Below, one piece after another: positions 43,434-52,891 of a stretch of DNA of 64,000 nucleotides. Below the pieces are notes generated by a model that was given only the letters and a program-made list of their open reading frames with translations, had not been told where the DNA came from and did not search any database. Source of the DNA: Lentzea waywayandensis (lineage in GTDB: Bacteria; Actinomycetota; Actinomycetes; Mycobacteriales; Pseudonocardiaceae); NCBI RefSeq assembly GCF_900115955.1, contig NZ_FOYL01000007.1, positions 124,001 through 188,000 on the forward strand, given 5' to 3'. Made by a program: the position numbers and the translations under genes. The first letter of the stretch is position 1; each line of letters opens with the position of its first letter.

Positions 43434-45281
43434 TTACTCCCCCGGCTGCACGGACTTCTCGAAGAAATCGGCCATTTCGTCGGCCTTGAGCTCGTCCGCG
43501 TTCTCCTCGGCGGTCTTGGTGAGGATGCCGAACATGGGACGGCCCTTGGCGGTGAACACCAGCACGCCGGTGCCGCTCGACGTGGCCGCGCGGTAGTCGC
43601 CCTCCAGGCCGTTGCCGGTCCAGTCGGCCTCGACGCGGTCGGTCTGGAACGACTTCGCGATGGAGGCCGCGTTGTTCTCGGCGCCGGTGACGCTGTCGGT
43701 GAGGATGTACTGCACCGCGTAGCCGTCGCGGATCGTGCAGCTCACGACCGTGCCCTTGATCTCCTCCATGCCGGTGATCTGCGCGGAGTCGGCCTTCTCG
43801 CAGCCGCCGCCGTCCGGCACGGTGCCCGCGAGCTGGCGCAGGCACTTCGTGAAGCCCTGCCCGTCCTGCGCGGTGTCGTCCTTGCACTCGTCGGCGCTGG
43901 GCAGGCTCGGGCCGGACAGCGCGAAGACCGCGCCGATGATGCCCGCCACCACAAGGACCGCCGCGCCGGCGCCGATGAGGACCTTCCTGTTGTCCTTCTT
44001 CGGCGCCTGCTGCGGGAAGTTCGCCGGGTAGCTGCCGCTGATGTTCGGGTTCACCGGGTACGGGCCGGTGACCGGGTAGGCGCCGCTCGCCGAGTACGCG
44101 CCGCTCGGGTACGAACCGCTCGGGTAGGAGCCGCTGACCACCGGGTTCGGGCCGCTGACGTTCGGGTTCACCGGGTGCGGCCCGGTCACGGCGGGGCTGA
44201 CCGGTGCGGTCACGACCGTGGGCGGTTCGACGTAGCGGGGCTTGTCGTCCTCGGGCTTGAGCGTGATCGCCGCCCGGTCCACGACCTGCGCGCCGGTCGC
44301 GACGATCGTCTCCGGGTGGTCGGGGTTGGTCGGGACGATGCCGACCTTCTCCGCGATGATCTGCGCGACCAGCGGCATCCGGCAGGACCCGCCGACGAGG
44401 TAGACGTGCTCGGGCGTGACGCCGGCCCGGTGCACGGTGGAGATGAGCAGCTCGGTGGTGCGGATCAGGCTCGACCGGACCAGCGCCTCCAGCTCGGCGC
44501 GCGTGATGACGACCTTCTCGAACGGCTCCGGCATCAGCACCTCGACCTGAGGCAGCTCGGAGAGGTCCTCCTTCGCGAGGCGCAGTTCCTCACGCAGGCC
44601 GAGGCGGGCGCGGTGGTCGTCCACCGTGACCGGGCGCATCAGCCGCTGCCACCCGGCCGGGTCCTTGTGGGAGACCGTGCGGCCGATGTGCTCCAGCAGC
44701 GCCTGGTCGACGTCGAGACCACCGACGTCGCTCAGGCTGCCGTCGGCGAGGATGCGGTGCTGGGCGTCGAGCACGGAGACGTCGAACGTGTCGGCGCCGA
44801 AGTCGTAGACGGCGAGCGGGCGGCCGCCACTGAGCGAGGCGACCGCGGTGGCCTCGGGAACCGGCACGAGCTCGCCGGTCATGCCCGCGAGCCTGGCCGC
44901 GGACAACAGCTTGTTGCGCCTGCTCGGACCCCACTCCGCCGGGTGCGTCAGGCGGATCTCGTCGAGGTGCTCGCCTTTGAGCAGCGCCGTGACGGCCTCC
45001 AGCACCCGGGCGTAGATGGCCGCGAGCGCGTCGTTGACCGGCAGGTTCTGCTCGCCGAGCTTGAGCGTCGCCTTGTCTATGTGGCGCTTGGGGTTCGCCT
45101 CGTAGCGCGACGGGTCCTGGCGCGAACGCCGCTCCGCTTCCCTGCCGACGCGCAGGGAGCCGTCCTCGTCGAGGTAGACGGACGAGGGCATCGTCGGCCC
45201 ACCGTCCACATCCACCACGCCGTGGTCGGACAGCACCGCAACCGTGTTGGCGGTGCCCAGGTCGACGGACAGGACGCGCAC
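43434..45281 (-). CDS. Hsp70-like protein with C-terminal membrane anchor and outer domain
   Basis: 615 residues. Residues 1-340 are an actin/Hsp70-type ATPase: VLSVDLGTANTVAVLSDHG, IRLTHPAEWGPSRRNKLLSA, LAVYDFGADTFDVSVLDAQH, HVYLVGGSCRMPLVAQIIAE. Residues ~340-430 are a Pro/Gly/Ser/Tyr linker with short repeats (GSYPSGSYPSGAYSASGAYP; NPNVSGPNPVVSG). A transmembrane helix (~433-455, VLIGAGAAVLVVAGIIGAVF) leads to an outer domain of about 160 residues with four cysteines. There is no DnaK substrate-binding domain, so it is not a classical chaperone. GTG 45281 is divergent from lhr. Confidence 0.85.
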   Translation of the reverse strand: MRVLSVDLGTANTVAVLSDHGVVDVDGGPTMPSSVYLDEDGSLRVGREAERRSRQDPSRYEANPKRHIDKATLKLGEQNLPVNDALAAIYARVLEAVTALLKGEHLDEIRLTHPAEWGPSRRNKLLSAARLAGMTGELVPVPEATAVASLSGGRPLAVYDFGADTFDVSVLDAQHRILADGSLSDVGGLDVDQALLEHIGRTVSHKDPAGWQRLMRPVTVDDHRARLGLREELRLAKEDLSELPQVEVLMPEPFEKVVITRAELEALVRSSLIRTTELLISTVHRAGVTPEHVYLVGGSCRMPLVAQIIAEKVGIVPTNPDHPETIVATGAQVVDRAAITLKPEDDKPRYVEPPTVVTAPVSPAVTGPHPVNPNVSGPNPVVSGSYPSGSYPSGAYSASGAYPVTGPYPVNPNISGSYPANFPQQAPKKDNRKVLIGAGAAVLVVAGIIGAVFALSGPSLPSADECKDDTAQDGQGFTKCLRQLAGTVPDGGGCEKADSAQITGMEEIKGTVVSCTIRDGYAVQYILTDSVTGAENNAASIAKSFQTDRVEADWTGNGLEGDYRAATSSGTGVLVFTAKGRPMFGILTKTAEENADELKADEMADFFEKSVQPGE

Positions 45282-45390
45282 CGTGCTCCCCTCGCAGACG
45301 TACTGCGGTGATCGTGCCACAGCGGGCTTCGCCGGGTGCTCGGACCTGCGCGATCGGAAATTGTCAGACCCCGGCGTCATGATGGTCGCC

Positions 45391-48300
45391 ATGGACGTGA
45401 TGGAGGCATTCTCACCGGCGACCAGGCAGTGGTTCGCCGGGGCCTTCGCCGCGCCCACCCAGGCGCAGACAGGTGCGTGGGCGGCCGCGGCGGCGGGCGA
45501 ACACGCGCTGGTCATCGCCCCGACCGGCTCGGGCAAGACGCTGGCCGCCTTCCTGTGGGCGCTGGACCGGCTGGCCGCCTCCCCGACACCGGCGGAGCCG
45601 AAACGGCGCTGCCGGGTGCTGTACGTGTCCCCGTTGAAAGCGCTGGCGGTGGACGTCGAACGAAACCTGCGCGCCCCTCTGACCGGTATCCGGCAGGCCG
45701 CTCACCGGCTGGGGGTGCCGGAACCGTCGATCACCGTGGGCATGAGGACGGGCGACACGTCCCCGGAGGAACGGCGGGCGTTCGGGCGCACTCCCCCCGA
45801 CGTGCTGGTGACGACACCGGAGTCGTTGTTCCTGCTGCTCACGTCGTCGGCGCGCGAGTCGTTGCGCGGCGTGGAGACGGTGATCGTCGACGAGGTGCAC
45901 GCGGTGGCGGGCGGCAAACGCGGCGCGCACCTGGCGTTGTCGCTGGAACGGCTGGACGCGCTGCTCGACAGGCCGGCGCAGCGGATCGGGTTGTCGGCGA
46001 CGGTGCGGCCGGTCGAGGAGATCAGCACGTTCCTGTCCGGCGGCCGGCCGGTGTCGGTGGTGCAGCCGAAGACCCCGAAGGTCATCCAGGTCGAGGTGGA
46101 GGTGCCGGTCGAGGACATGGCGCTGCTCGGCCAGCCGACGGGTGAGGTGTCGGGTTCGGCCGCCGGAGCCGAGCAACGCACCTCCATCTGGCCGTCGGTC
46201 GAGGCACGGGTGCTGGAGCTCGTGCGAGCGCACCGGTCGACGATCGTCTTCGCGAACTCGCGGCGCCTCGCGGAACGGCTGACGGCGCGGTTGAACGAGC
46301 TCGCCGAAGAGGCGGTGGAGCTGGAGTCGTTCCCCGCCGAGGCGATCGGCCAGTCAGGGCTCACGGTGCAGAAGACCGCGTCCGTCGCCCGCGCGCACCA
46401 CGGCTCGATGTCGCGAGAACAGCGCACGGCCGTGGAAGAGGACCTGAAGTCGGGCCGGCTGCCGTGCGTGGTGGCGACGTCGTCGCTGGAGCTCGGCATC
46501 GACATGGGCGCGGTCGACCTGGTGGTGCAGGTGGAGGCGCCGCCGTCGGTCGCGTCCGGGCTTCAGCGCGTCGGCCGGGCCGGGCACCAGGTCGGTGCGG
46601 TGTCGCGGGGCGTGATGTTCCCGAAGTTCCGCGGCGACCTGGTGTCGTGCGCGGTGGTGGCGGAACGGATGCGGGACGGCGCGATCGAGGCCGTGAGGTT
46701 CCCGCGCAACCCGCTCGACGTGCTGGCGCAGCACATCGTCGCGATGGTGGCGATGGAGACGTGGACGGTCGAGGAGCTGACGGCGCTGGTGCGGCGGGCG
46801 GCGCCGTTCGCCGGGCTGCCGGACTCGGCGCTGAACGCGGTGCTCGACATGCTGTCGGGCCGGTACCCGTCCGAGGAGTTCGGCGAGCTGCGGCCCCGGA
46901 TCACCTGGGACCGGGTGAACTCCGAACTGCGCGGCCGGCCCGGTTCGCAACGGCTGGCGGTCACGTCCGGCGGCACGATCCCCGACCGGGGGCTGTTCGC
47001 GGTCATGACCCCGGCCTCGGAGAACGGTCCCGGCTCCCGCGTCGGTGAGCTCGACGAGGAGATGGTCTACGAGTCGCGGGTCGGCGACACGTTCCTGCTG
47101 GGCACGTCGTCGTGGCGGGTCCAGGACATCACGCACGACCGGGTGATCGTGGTGCCCGCGCCGGGTCAGCCCGCGCGCATGCCGTTCTGGAAGGGCGACG
47201 CTCCGGGCCGTCCGCTGGAACTCGGCCGTGCGATGGGCAAGTTCCTGCGCGAAGTGTCCACGATGGAGGATTCGGCGGCGCGTGAACGGGCCACCTCCGC
47301 CGGTCTGGACGAGTGGGCGACGGACAACCTGCTCGCGTACCTGGGCGAGCAGCGGGAGGCCACGCGGCACGTCCCGAACGACAGGATCGTCCTGGTGGAA
47401 CGGTTCCGCGACGAGCTGGGCGACTGGCGGCTCGTCGTGCACTCCCCGTTCGGTGCCCAGGTCAACGCGCCGTGGGCGCTGGCGATCGCGGCACGCCTGC
47501 GGGAGAAGCGCGGAGTCGAGGTGCAGGCCGCGCACTCCGACGACGGCATCGTGCTGCGGCTGCCCGACGCCCTGGACTACGACGGCGTGGAGGTGACGGC
47601 GGGCGCGGAGGACGTGCTGCTCGATCCCGACGAGGTCGAGCAGATCGTGGTCGCGGAGGTGGGCGGCTCGGCGTTGTTCGCGGCCCGGTTCCGCGAGTGC
47701 GCCGCCCGGTCTCTGCTACTGCCGCGCCGTGATCCGCGCCGCCGCACGCCGTTGTGGCAGCAGCGGCAACGGTCGGCGCAGCTGCTGTCGGTCGCCGCGA
47801 AGTACGAGAGCTTCCCGGTGGTCCTGGAGGCGATGCGCGAGTGCCTGCAGGACGTCTACGACGTGCCGGGCCTGCGGGAGCTGATGTCGGACGTCCGTGC
47901 GCGCAAGGTGCGCGTGGTCGAGGTGGAGACGCAGTCGCCGTCGCCGTTCGCCCGCAGCCTGCTCTTCGGTTACGTCGGCATGTTCCTCTACGAGCTGGAC
48001 GCGCCGCTGGCGGAACGGCGCGCGGCGGCGCTGTCGCTCGACTCGACGCTGCTCGCGGAGCTGCTCGGCTCGGAGGCGATCCGCGAGCTGCTCGACCCGG
48101 AGGTCGTGGCCGAGGTCGAACGCAGCCTGCGGCGCCTGTCCGAAGATCGCCGCCCGCGTCATGCCGAGGACACCGCGGACCTGTTGCGGTTCCTGGGAGA
48201 TCTCTCCGACGCGGAGGCGCTCGAACGTGGCGTGCCCCGCGAGTGGCTGGACGAACTGGTGGCCGCGCGCCGGGCGATCCGCGTCCGGATCGCCGGTGAG

Positions 48301-49935
48301 GAACGCACGATCGCGATCGAGGACGCGGGCCGGGTCCGGGACGCGCTCGGTGTGGCTCTTCCGGTCGGCGTGCCGGAGGCGTTCACCGAGCCGGTGGCGG
48401 ATCCGCTGGGCGACCTGCTGAGCCGTTACGCCCGCACGCACGGGCCGTTCCCCGCCTCCGAACCCGCTGCCCGCTTCGGTCTGGGCGTGGCCGTGGTGAC
48501 GGGGGTGCTGGAGCGGATGGCGGCCACGGGCCGGTTGGTGCGCGGGGAGCTCCGTCCCGGCGGCACGCACACCGAGTACTGCGACGCGGACGTGCTGCGC
48601 CGCCTGCGCCGGGCCTCGCTGGCGCGGCTGCGGTCCGAGGTGGAGCCGGTCGAACCGGCGGCGCTCGGCCGTTTCCTGCCGCAGTGGCACGGCCTGGGCC
48701 GCCGGTTGCGTGCCGCGCCGACGGTCGACGACGTGTTCTCGGTGGTGGAACAGCTCGCCGGGGCGCCGCTTCCCGCGAGTGCCCTGGAGTCGCTGCTGTT
48801 CCCCTCCCGGTTGCCCGGCTATTACCCGGCGTTGCTGGACGAGCTGACGGCGTCCGGCGAGGTGACGTGGACCGGATGCGGCGCGCTGGCCGGAGGCGAC
48901 GGCTGGATCGCGCTCGCCCCGACCGACGTGGCCGATCTGCTGCTGCCCGACCTGGTGCCGGAGTCCATTCCGGAGTCGCCGCTGCACACGGCGGTCCTGG
49001 AGGCGTTGTCCGGCGGGGCGTTGTTCTTCCGTCAGGTGGTCGACCGGGTCTCGCTGTCCACGGCGTGCACGGACGCGGAAGTCGTCGGCACGCTGTGGGA
49101 TCTGGTGTGGGCGGGGCTGATCACCAACGACACGCTGGCGCCGCTGCGCGCGCTGGTGTCCGGTGGCGGGGCGGCGCACAAGCCTCGCCGCAGTGCTCCG
49201 CGCGGCCGTTACGCACGGCTGCGCGCCGCACGTCCCGACATGCCTTCACGCACGGGGCCGCCGACCGCCGCCGGTCGCTGGTCCCTGGCTGTCGTGCCGG
49301 TGGAGGACCCGACCCGCCGGGCGCACGCCCGCGCCGAGGCCTTCCTGGAACGCCACGGCGTGCTGACCAGGGGCGCTCTGGACACCGAGCGCGTGACGGG
49401 CGGGTTCAGCGGCGTCTACAAGGTGTTGCGGGCCATGGAGGAGTCGGGGCAGGTCATCCGCGGTTACGTCGTCGAGGGGCTGGGTGCTGCCCAGTTCGCG
49501 GCACGGGGCGCGGTGGATCGCCTGCGAGCGTTGTCCCGTCCTCCTGGTCAGCCGTCCCAGGCCGACCAGGCCGCGGTGGTGCTCGCCGCGGCCGATCCCG
49601 CCCAGCCCTACGGTGCCGCGCTGGCGTGGCCGGATCCGTTGGGCGAGGGCAAACACCGGCCTGCTCGCAAAGCCGGCGCGCTGGCGGTGCTGGTCGACGG
49701 CGCCCCGGCGCTCTACGTGGAGAGAGGAGGTAAGTCACTGCTGTCGTTCACCGACGACGAGCCGACCCTGCGCACCGCCGCGAACGCCCTGAGCCGGGCG
49801 GTCCGCGACGGCTGGCTGGGCCAGCTGGCGGTCCAGCGAGCCGACGGCGAGGTCGCGCTCACCTCGCACCTGGCGACGGTGCTTCAGGAAGCCGGTTTCC
49901 GCGCCACACCGAAGGGTCTGCGCCTGCGCGCGTGA
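45391..49935 (+). CDS. lhr: Lhr-type ATP-dependent helicase
   Basis: Large superfamily 2 3'-5' helicase, 1514 residues, close to the mycobacterial Lhr length. Walker A VIAPTGSGKTLAAFLWALD, DEVH box TVIVDEVHAVAGGKRGAHLA, motif III GLSATVRPVEEIS, and second RecA domain motifs TIVFANSRRLAERLTARL and ASGLQRVGRAGHQVGAVSRG. The C-terminal half holds the Lhr core winged-helix and beta-barrel parts plus the long extension. Start is ambiguous among ATGs at 45379, 45382 and 45391. It ends one base before the convergent ACC-deaminase gene. Confidence 0.93.
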   Translation: MDVMEAFSPATRQWFAGAFAAPTQAQTGAWAAAAAGEHALVIAPTGSGKTLAAFLWALDRLAASPTPAEPKRRCRVLYVSPLKALAVDVERNLRAPLTGIRQAAHRLGVPEPSITVGMRTGDTSPEERRAFGRTPPDVLVTTPESLFLLLTSSARESLRGVETVIVDEVHAVAGGKRGAHLALSLERLDALLDRPAQRIGLSATVRPVEEISTFLSGGRPVSVVQPKTPKVIQVEVEVPVEDMALLGQPTGEVSGSAAGAEQRTSIWPSVEARVLELVRAHRSTIVFANSRRLAERLTARLNELAEEAVELESFPAEAIGQSGLTVQKTASVARAHHGSMSREQRTAVEEDLKSGRLPCVVATSSLELGIDMGAVDLVVQVEAPPSVASGLQRVGRAGHQVGAVSRGVMFPKFRGDLVSCAVVAERMRDGAIEAVRFPRNPLDVLAQHIVAMVAMETWTVEELTALVRRAAPFAGLPDSALNAVLDMLSGRYPSEEFGELRPRITWDRVNSELRGRPGSQRLAVTSGGTIPDRGLFAVMTPASENGPGSRVGELDEEMVYESRVGDTFLLGTSSWRVQDITHDRVIVVPAPGQPARMPFWKGDAPGRPLELGRAMGKFLREVSTMEDSAARERATSAGLDEWATDNLLAYLGEQREATRHVPNDRIVLVERFRDELGDWRLVVHSPFGAQVNAPWALAIAARLREKRGVEVQAAHSDDGIVLRLPDALDYDGVEVTAGAEDVLLDPDEVEQIVVAEVGGSALFAARFRECAARSLLLPRRDPRRRTPLWQQRQRSAQLLSVAAKYESFPVVLEAMRECLQDVYDVPGLRELMSDVRARKVRVVEVETQSPSPFARSLLFGYVGMFLYELDAPLAERRAAALSLDSTLLAELLGSEAIRELLDPEVVAEVERSLRRLSEDRRPRHAEDTADLLRFLGDLSDAEALERGVPREWLDELVAARRAIRVRIAGEERTIAIEDAGRVRDALGVALPVGVPEAFTEPVADPLGDLLSRYARTHGPFPASEPAARFGLGVAVVTGVLERMAATGRLVRGELRPGGTHTEYCDADVLRRLRRASLARLRSEVEPVEPAALGRFLPQWHGLGRRLRAAPTVDDVFSVVEQLAGAPLPASALESLLFPSRLPGYYPALLDELTASGEVTWTGCGALAGGDGWIALAPTDVADLLLPDLVPESIPESPLHTAVLEALSGGALFFRQVVDRVSLSTACTDAEVVGTLWDLVWAGLITNDTLAPLRALVSGGGAAHKPRRSAPRGRYARLRAARPDMPSRTGPPTAAGRWSLAVVPVEDPTRRAHARAEAFLERHGVLTRGALDTERVTGGFSGVYKVLRAMEESGQVIRGYVVEGLGAAQFAARGAVDRLRALSRPPGQPSQADQAAVVLAAADPAQPYGAALAWPDPLGEGKHRPARKAGALAVLVDGAPALYVERGGKSLLSFTDDEPTLRTAANALSRAVRDGWLGQLAVQRADGEVALTSHLATVLQEAGFRATPKGLRLRA

Positions 49936-49936
49936 T

Positions 49937-50923
49937 TTACGCGGGGAACAGGGAGCTGTAGGCGTTGAGAGCCGGCTGTCCGCCGAGGTGGGCGTAGAGG
50001 ACCGTGCTGTCGCGGCCGATCTCGCCCGACGACACGAGGTGGATGAGCCCCGCCAGGGACTTTCCCTCGTAGACCGGGTCGGTGATCATGCCTTCGAGGC
50101 TCGCACCCAGGCGCATGGCGTCCACGGTGGACTCGTCGGCGATGCCGTAGATGCCGGCGTGGAAGCGGTCGTCGAGGAGGATGTCCTCTTCGGACACCGT
50201 GACCTCGCACAGCTTGGCGGTGTTGTGCGCGATGCGGGTGATCTGGGCGAGAGTCTCGGCCGGCTTGGCGGAGGCGTCGATGCCCAGCACGCGGCGGCCG
50301 GTGTCGTTCGCGAAACCGGCGACCATGCCCGCCTGGGTGCTACCGGTGACCGAGCAGACGACGACGGTGTCGAAGAAGACGCCGAGCTGGGCCTCCTGCT
50401 GTCGGACCTCGTCGGCCCAGTTCGCGAAGCCCATGCCGCCCAGCGGGTGGTCGGAGGCGCCGGCGGGGATCGGGTAGGGCTTGCCGCCGTTCGCGCGGAC
50501 CTCTTCGATCGCCTGTTCCCAGGCGGGTTTGACGCCGATGCCGAACTCGGCGCTCACCAGCCGGACGTCGGCTCCCATCATGCGGCTGAGCAGGATGTTG
50601 CCCACCCGGTCGCTGCCGACGTCGGCCCAGTCGACCCAGCTCTCCTGCACCAGCACGGCTTTCAGACCGGCCCGCGCCGCGGCGGCCGCGACCTGGCGGG
50701 TGTGGTTGGACTGGATGCCGCCGATCGACACGAGGGTGTCGCAGCCGGTGGCCAGGGCGTCGGCGACGAGGTACTCGAGCTTGCGGGTCTTGTTGCCGCC
50801 GTAGGCGAGGCCGGAGTTGCAGTCCTCGCGCTTGGCCCAGACCGCGGCGCCACCGAGGTGGGCGGTGAGACGGTCCAGGCGGTGCACGGGCGAGGGACCG
50901 AAGAGGAGCGGGAATCTGTTCAC
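49937..50923 (-). CDS. 1-aminocyclopropane-1-carboxylate deaminase family protein
   Basis: 328-residue PLP enzyme. [21 protein letters not shown] holds the PLP lysine; [40 protein letters not shown] and [19 protein letters not shown] are typical. ACC deaminase makes 2-oxobutyrate and ammonia from the ethylene precursor; the closely related D-cysteine desulfhydrase cannot be fully excluded, although the C-terminal [11 protein letters not shown] and the tyrosine-containing segment [19 protein letters not shown] favour ACC deaminase. GTG 50923 overlaps the GntR stop (GTGA), so regulator and enzyme form one operon. Confidence 0.85.
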   Translation of the reverse strand: MNRFPLLFGPSPVHRLDRLTAHLGGAAVWAKREDCNSGLAYGGNKTRKLEYLVADALATGCDTLVSIGGIQSNHTRQVAAAAARAGLKAVLVQESWVDWADVGSDRVGNILLSRMMGADVRLVSAEFGIGVKPAWEQAIEEVRANGGKPYPIPAGASDHPLGGMGFANWADEVRQQEAQLGVFFDTVVVCSVTGSTQAGMVAGFANDTGRRVLGIDASAKPAETLAQITRIAHNTAKLCEVTVSEEDILLDDRFHAGIYGIADESTVDAMRLGASLEGMITDPVYEGKSLAGLIHLVSSGEIGRDSTVLYAHLGGQPALNAYSSLFPA

Positions 50924-51549
50924 AGTTCGTCCTCCAGGGTGCTCCAGTTCTCGTCGACCAGGGTGGCGGCCAGCGCGGTGTCGCCCTTCTCGCACGCCTC
51001 GATGATCTGCTGGTGCTGCGTGACGGAGTGGCGGGCGTCCGGTGAGGAGAACCGGCTGTGCTCGGCCCGGCGCACCAGCGGGGTGAAGCGGTCGATGGTC
51101 GCGGCGATCGCGAAGTTGTCGCAGCGGTGCACGGCCACCGCGTGGAAGTCGTCGTCGGCGGCCAGCGCGGCGACGGCGTCGTTCGCGTCGAGCGCCTTCT
51201 TGAAGGCCTTGTTCGCGGCCCGCATGGCGGCGATGTCCTCAGCCGGCATCTTCGGCACCGCGATGCCGATGGCGAGGGCGTGCATGGACTGGACGACGAC
51301 GAGAGCGTCCCGCACGGGTTCCGCTTCCAGCGCGGTGACACGGGTGTACGCGTGCGGCTTGGTCTCGACCAGGCCCTCGTCGGTCAGCGTGGCGAGCGCC
51401 TCGCGCACCGGGGTGCGGGACAGGCCGAGCTTCTCCGCCAGTTCGACGTCCTTGATGGGCGTGCCCGGCTCCAGGTCGCCGCGCACGATCGCCGACCGGA
51501 TCTCGGCCGCCGCCCGTTCCTTCAGTGACCCATATCCAATATATTGCAT
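50920..51549 (-). CDS. GntR-family (FCD) transcriptional regulator
   Basis: 209 residues. Winged-helix GntR domain [20 protein letters not shown] and [20 protein letters not shown], then an FCD effector domain with metal-type histidines ([27 protein letters not shown]). It begins at ATG 51549 ([10 protein letters not shown]). The first codons lie in an imperfect palindrome that is probably its own operator. It is upstream of, and overlaps, the ACC-deaminase gene. Confidence 0.9.
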   Translation of the reverse strand: MQYIGYGSLKERAAAEIRSAIVRGDLEPGTPIKDVELAEKLGLSRTPVREALATLTDEGLVETKPHAYTRVTALEAEPVRDALVVVQSMHALAIGIAVPKMPAEDIAAMRAANKAFKKALDANDAVAALAADDDFHAVAVHRCDNFAIAATIDRFTPLVRRAEHSRFSSPDARHSVTQHQQIIEACEKGDTALAATLVDENWSTLEDEL

Positions 51550-51551
51550 AT
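51532..51551. promoter_or_regulatory. Palindrome over the GntR start codon (GATATATC family, AATATATT variant)
   Basis: ATATCCAATA then TATTGCATAT, a 20-base palindrome with one mismatched pair, covers the ATG and codons 2-6. The core CAATATATTG also occurs upstream of eda (25178-25187). Likely autoregulatory operator. Confidence 0.6.
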
Positions 51552-51588
51552 CAGTGAGCGTAGGACGCGGGCCGGGTGATCGCAACAA

Positions 51589-51623
51589 CAAGCCCCCGAG
51601 CCGCAGTGCGACTCGGGGGCTTG
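51589..51623 (-). terminator. Intrinsic terminator of the GNAT gene
   Basis: CAAGCCCCCGAG (51589-51600) pairs perfectly with CTCGGGGGCTTG (51612-51623); on the minus strand it follows the GNAT stop by 16 bases and precedes the GntR promoter. Confidence 0.85.
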
Positions 51624-51639
51624 GATGGTTCCAGGCGAG

Positions 51640-52203
51640 TTAGCTGACAGGCAGGGCGCGGCCGAGGACCGCGAACGGCCGTGGGTCGCCCGTGAACTGG
51701 TAGTGCCGCAACACGTCCACGAAGCCGACGCGGCGGTAGAGCTTCCACGCCTTGCTCGGGCCTTCGGGCGTGGACAGCAGCACGCGGGAGGACGACACGC
51801 CCTCCATCAGGCGATGCAACAGGTCCTCGCCGAGGCCACGGCCCTGGGCGCGCGGCAGCACGTGCAGTTCGGTCAGCTCGAAGTAGTCGGTGAGCCAGTC
51901 CTCGACGACGGTGGGCGGCGAGACCTGCATCAGCCCGCGCCGCACCTGCTCGTGCCACCACTGGCCGGCCGCGCCGCGGTAGCCGTAGCCGATGCCGACG
52001 AGCTCGTCCTGCTCTCCCAGCGCGACGACGCAGCGCCAGTCCTCGCGCATCATGTGCGCGAGCCACATCGGGGCGCGCTGCTCGACGGTGCCCGGCGGGT
52101 AGTTCATCGCCGTCACGTACAGCGCGAGCGCTTCGCCCAGCCGCACGTTCAGCTCCGAGGCGGTCATCTCGACGATGCGCTCCAGGCGCGGCGAGGCCGT
52201 CAT
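51640..52203 (-). CDS. GNAT-family N-acetyltransferase
   Basis: 187 residues with the GNAT acetyl-CoA site: FELTELHVLPRAQGRGLGED (beta-4 and the RxxGxG/A P-loop) and the C-terminal AWKLYRRVGFVDVLRHYQF. The N-terminal half (MNYPPGTVEQRAPMWLAHMM) is family-specific. Substrate unknown. Its ATG overlaps the stop of the upstream YbaK-like gene (ATGA). Confidence 0.88.
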   Translation of the reverse strand: MTASPRLERIVEMTASELNVRLGEALALYVTAMNYPPGTVEQRAPMWLAHMMREDWRCVVALGEQDELVGIGYGYRGAAGQWWHEQVRRGLMQVSPPTVVEDWLTDYFELTELHVLPRAQGRGLGEDLLHRLMEGVSSSRVLLSTPEGPSKAWKLYRRVGFVDVLRHYQFTGDPRPFAVLGRALPVS

Positions 52204-52688
52204 GCCGTCACCACCGCCACGCGTCCGCCCGTCAGCGCCACCAGATCCGCGAAGGTCGTGGGGTAGACGGCGTGCGGATGACCCGCGGCCGCCCAGATCT
52301 CCTCGTGGCCGGACAACGCCCTGTCCACGATGGTCTCGATCGGCGCCGGGTGCCCGACCGGCGACACCCCGCCGATCACCTGGCCCGTGTGCTCGCGGAC
52401 GAACTCGGGGTCGGCGCGCTTCACCGCGTCCGCGCCCACCAGTTCGGCCACCATCGACGTGTCCGCGCGGTGCGCACCCGAGGTCAGGACCAGCAGCGGG
52501 GCCGCGACCCCGTCGCGCACCGCGGCGAACAGCAGGCTGTTCGCGATCGCGCCGACCTGCACGCCCACCGCTTCCGCGGCGGCCGCCGCGGTCCGCACGG
52601 CGTCCGGCAGCACGACGATGCGTTCGGCGGTGGCGGGCGGCAGGGCTTCCGCGACCTTGCGGATTCCGGGGTGTTCGAGCGCACTCAC
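52200..52688 (-). CDS. YbaK/ProX-type aminoacyl-tRNA editing domain protein
   Basis: 162 residues of the YbaK superfamily that deacylates mischarged tRNAs. GVQVGAIANSLLFAAVRDGV, ADAVKRADPEFVREHTGQVI, GGVSPVGHPAPIETIVDRAL and the C-terminal HAVYPTTFADLVALTGGRVA match the stand-alone family, including the GxSP(F/V)G loop. Start GTG 52688; a long upstream extension of the frame is low-complexity and was rejected. Operon with the GNAT gene. Confidence 0.87.
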   Translation of the reverse strand: MSALEHPGIRKVAEALPPATAERIVVLPDAVRTAAAAAEAVGVQVGAIANSLLFAAVRDGVAAPLLVLTSGAHRADTSMVAELVGADAVKRADPEFVREHTGQVIGGVSPVGHPAPIETIVDRALSGHEEIWAAAGHPHAVYPTTFADLVALTGGRVAVVTA

Positions 52689-52766
52689 GTCTCCATCAGA
52701 CCACGACTCGCGCCCACGTGGTGGGGCGGGTTGAGGAATCCATCGGCCGGGAGCTACGCTGATGAG

Positions 52767-52788
52767 GACTCGAACATGTGTTCGAGTC
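52767..52788. promoter_or_regulatory. SOS box upstream of the HEPN gene
   Basis: CGAACATGTGTTCG (52771-52784) matches the actinobacterial LexA consensus; symmetry extends to GACTCGAACA-TG-TGTTCGAGTC, 10-base perfect arms. It lies 104 bases before the HEPN start and 79 bases from the divergent YbaK start. Confidence 0.85.
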
Positions 52789-52797
52789 GAACCATGC

Positions 52798-52834
52798 CTC
52801 GGAGGTGGGGTGGGGGAAGCACCCCACCTCCGAG
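52798..52834 (+). promoter_or_regulatory. Strong hairpin in the HEPN leader
   Basis: CTCGGAGGTGGGGTG (52798-52812) pairs perfectly with 52820-52834 around a 7-base loop, between the SOS box and the HEPN start. It may act as an attenuator or a stabilising 5' structure. No T-run follows, so a classical terminator is less likely. Confidence 0.55.
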
Positions 52835-52891
52835 AGCCGCCGGCTTCCCCTCGGCGGTGACGTCGTTCACCGACGCCACTAGGAGGCCGAG

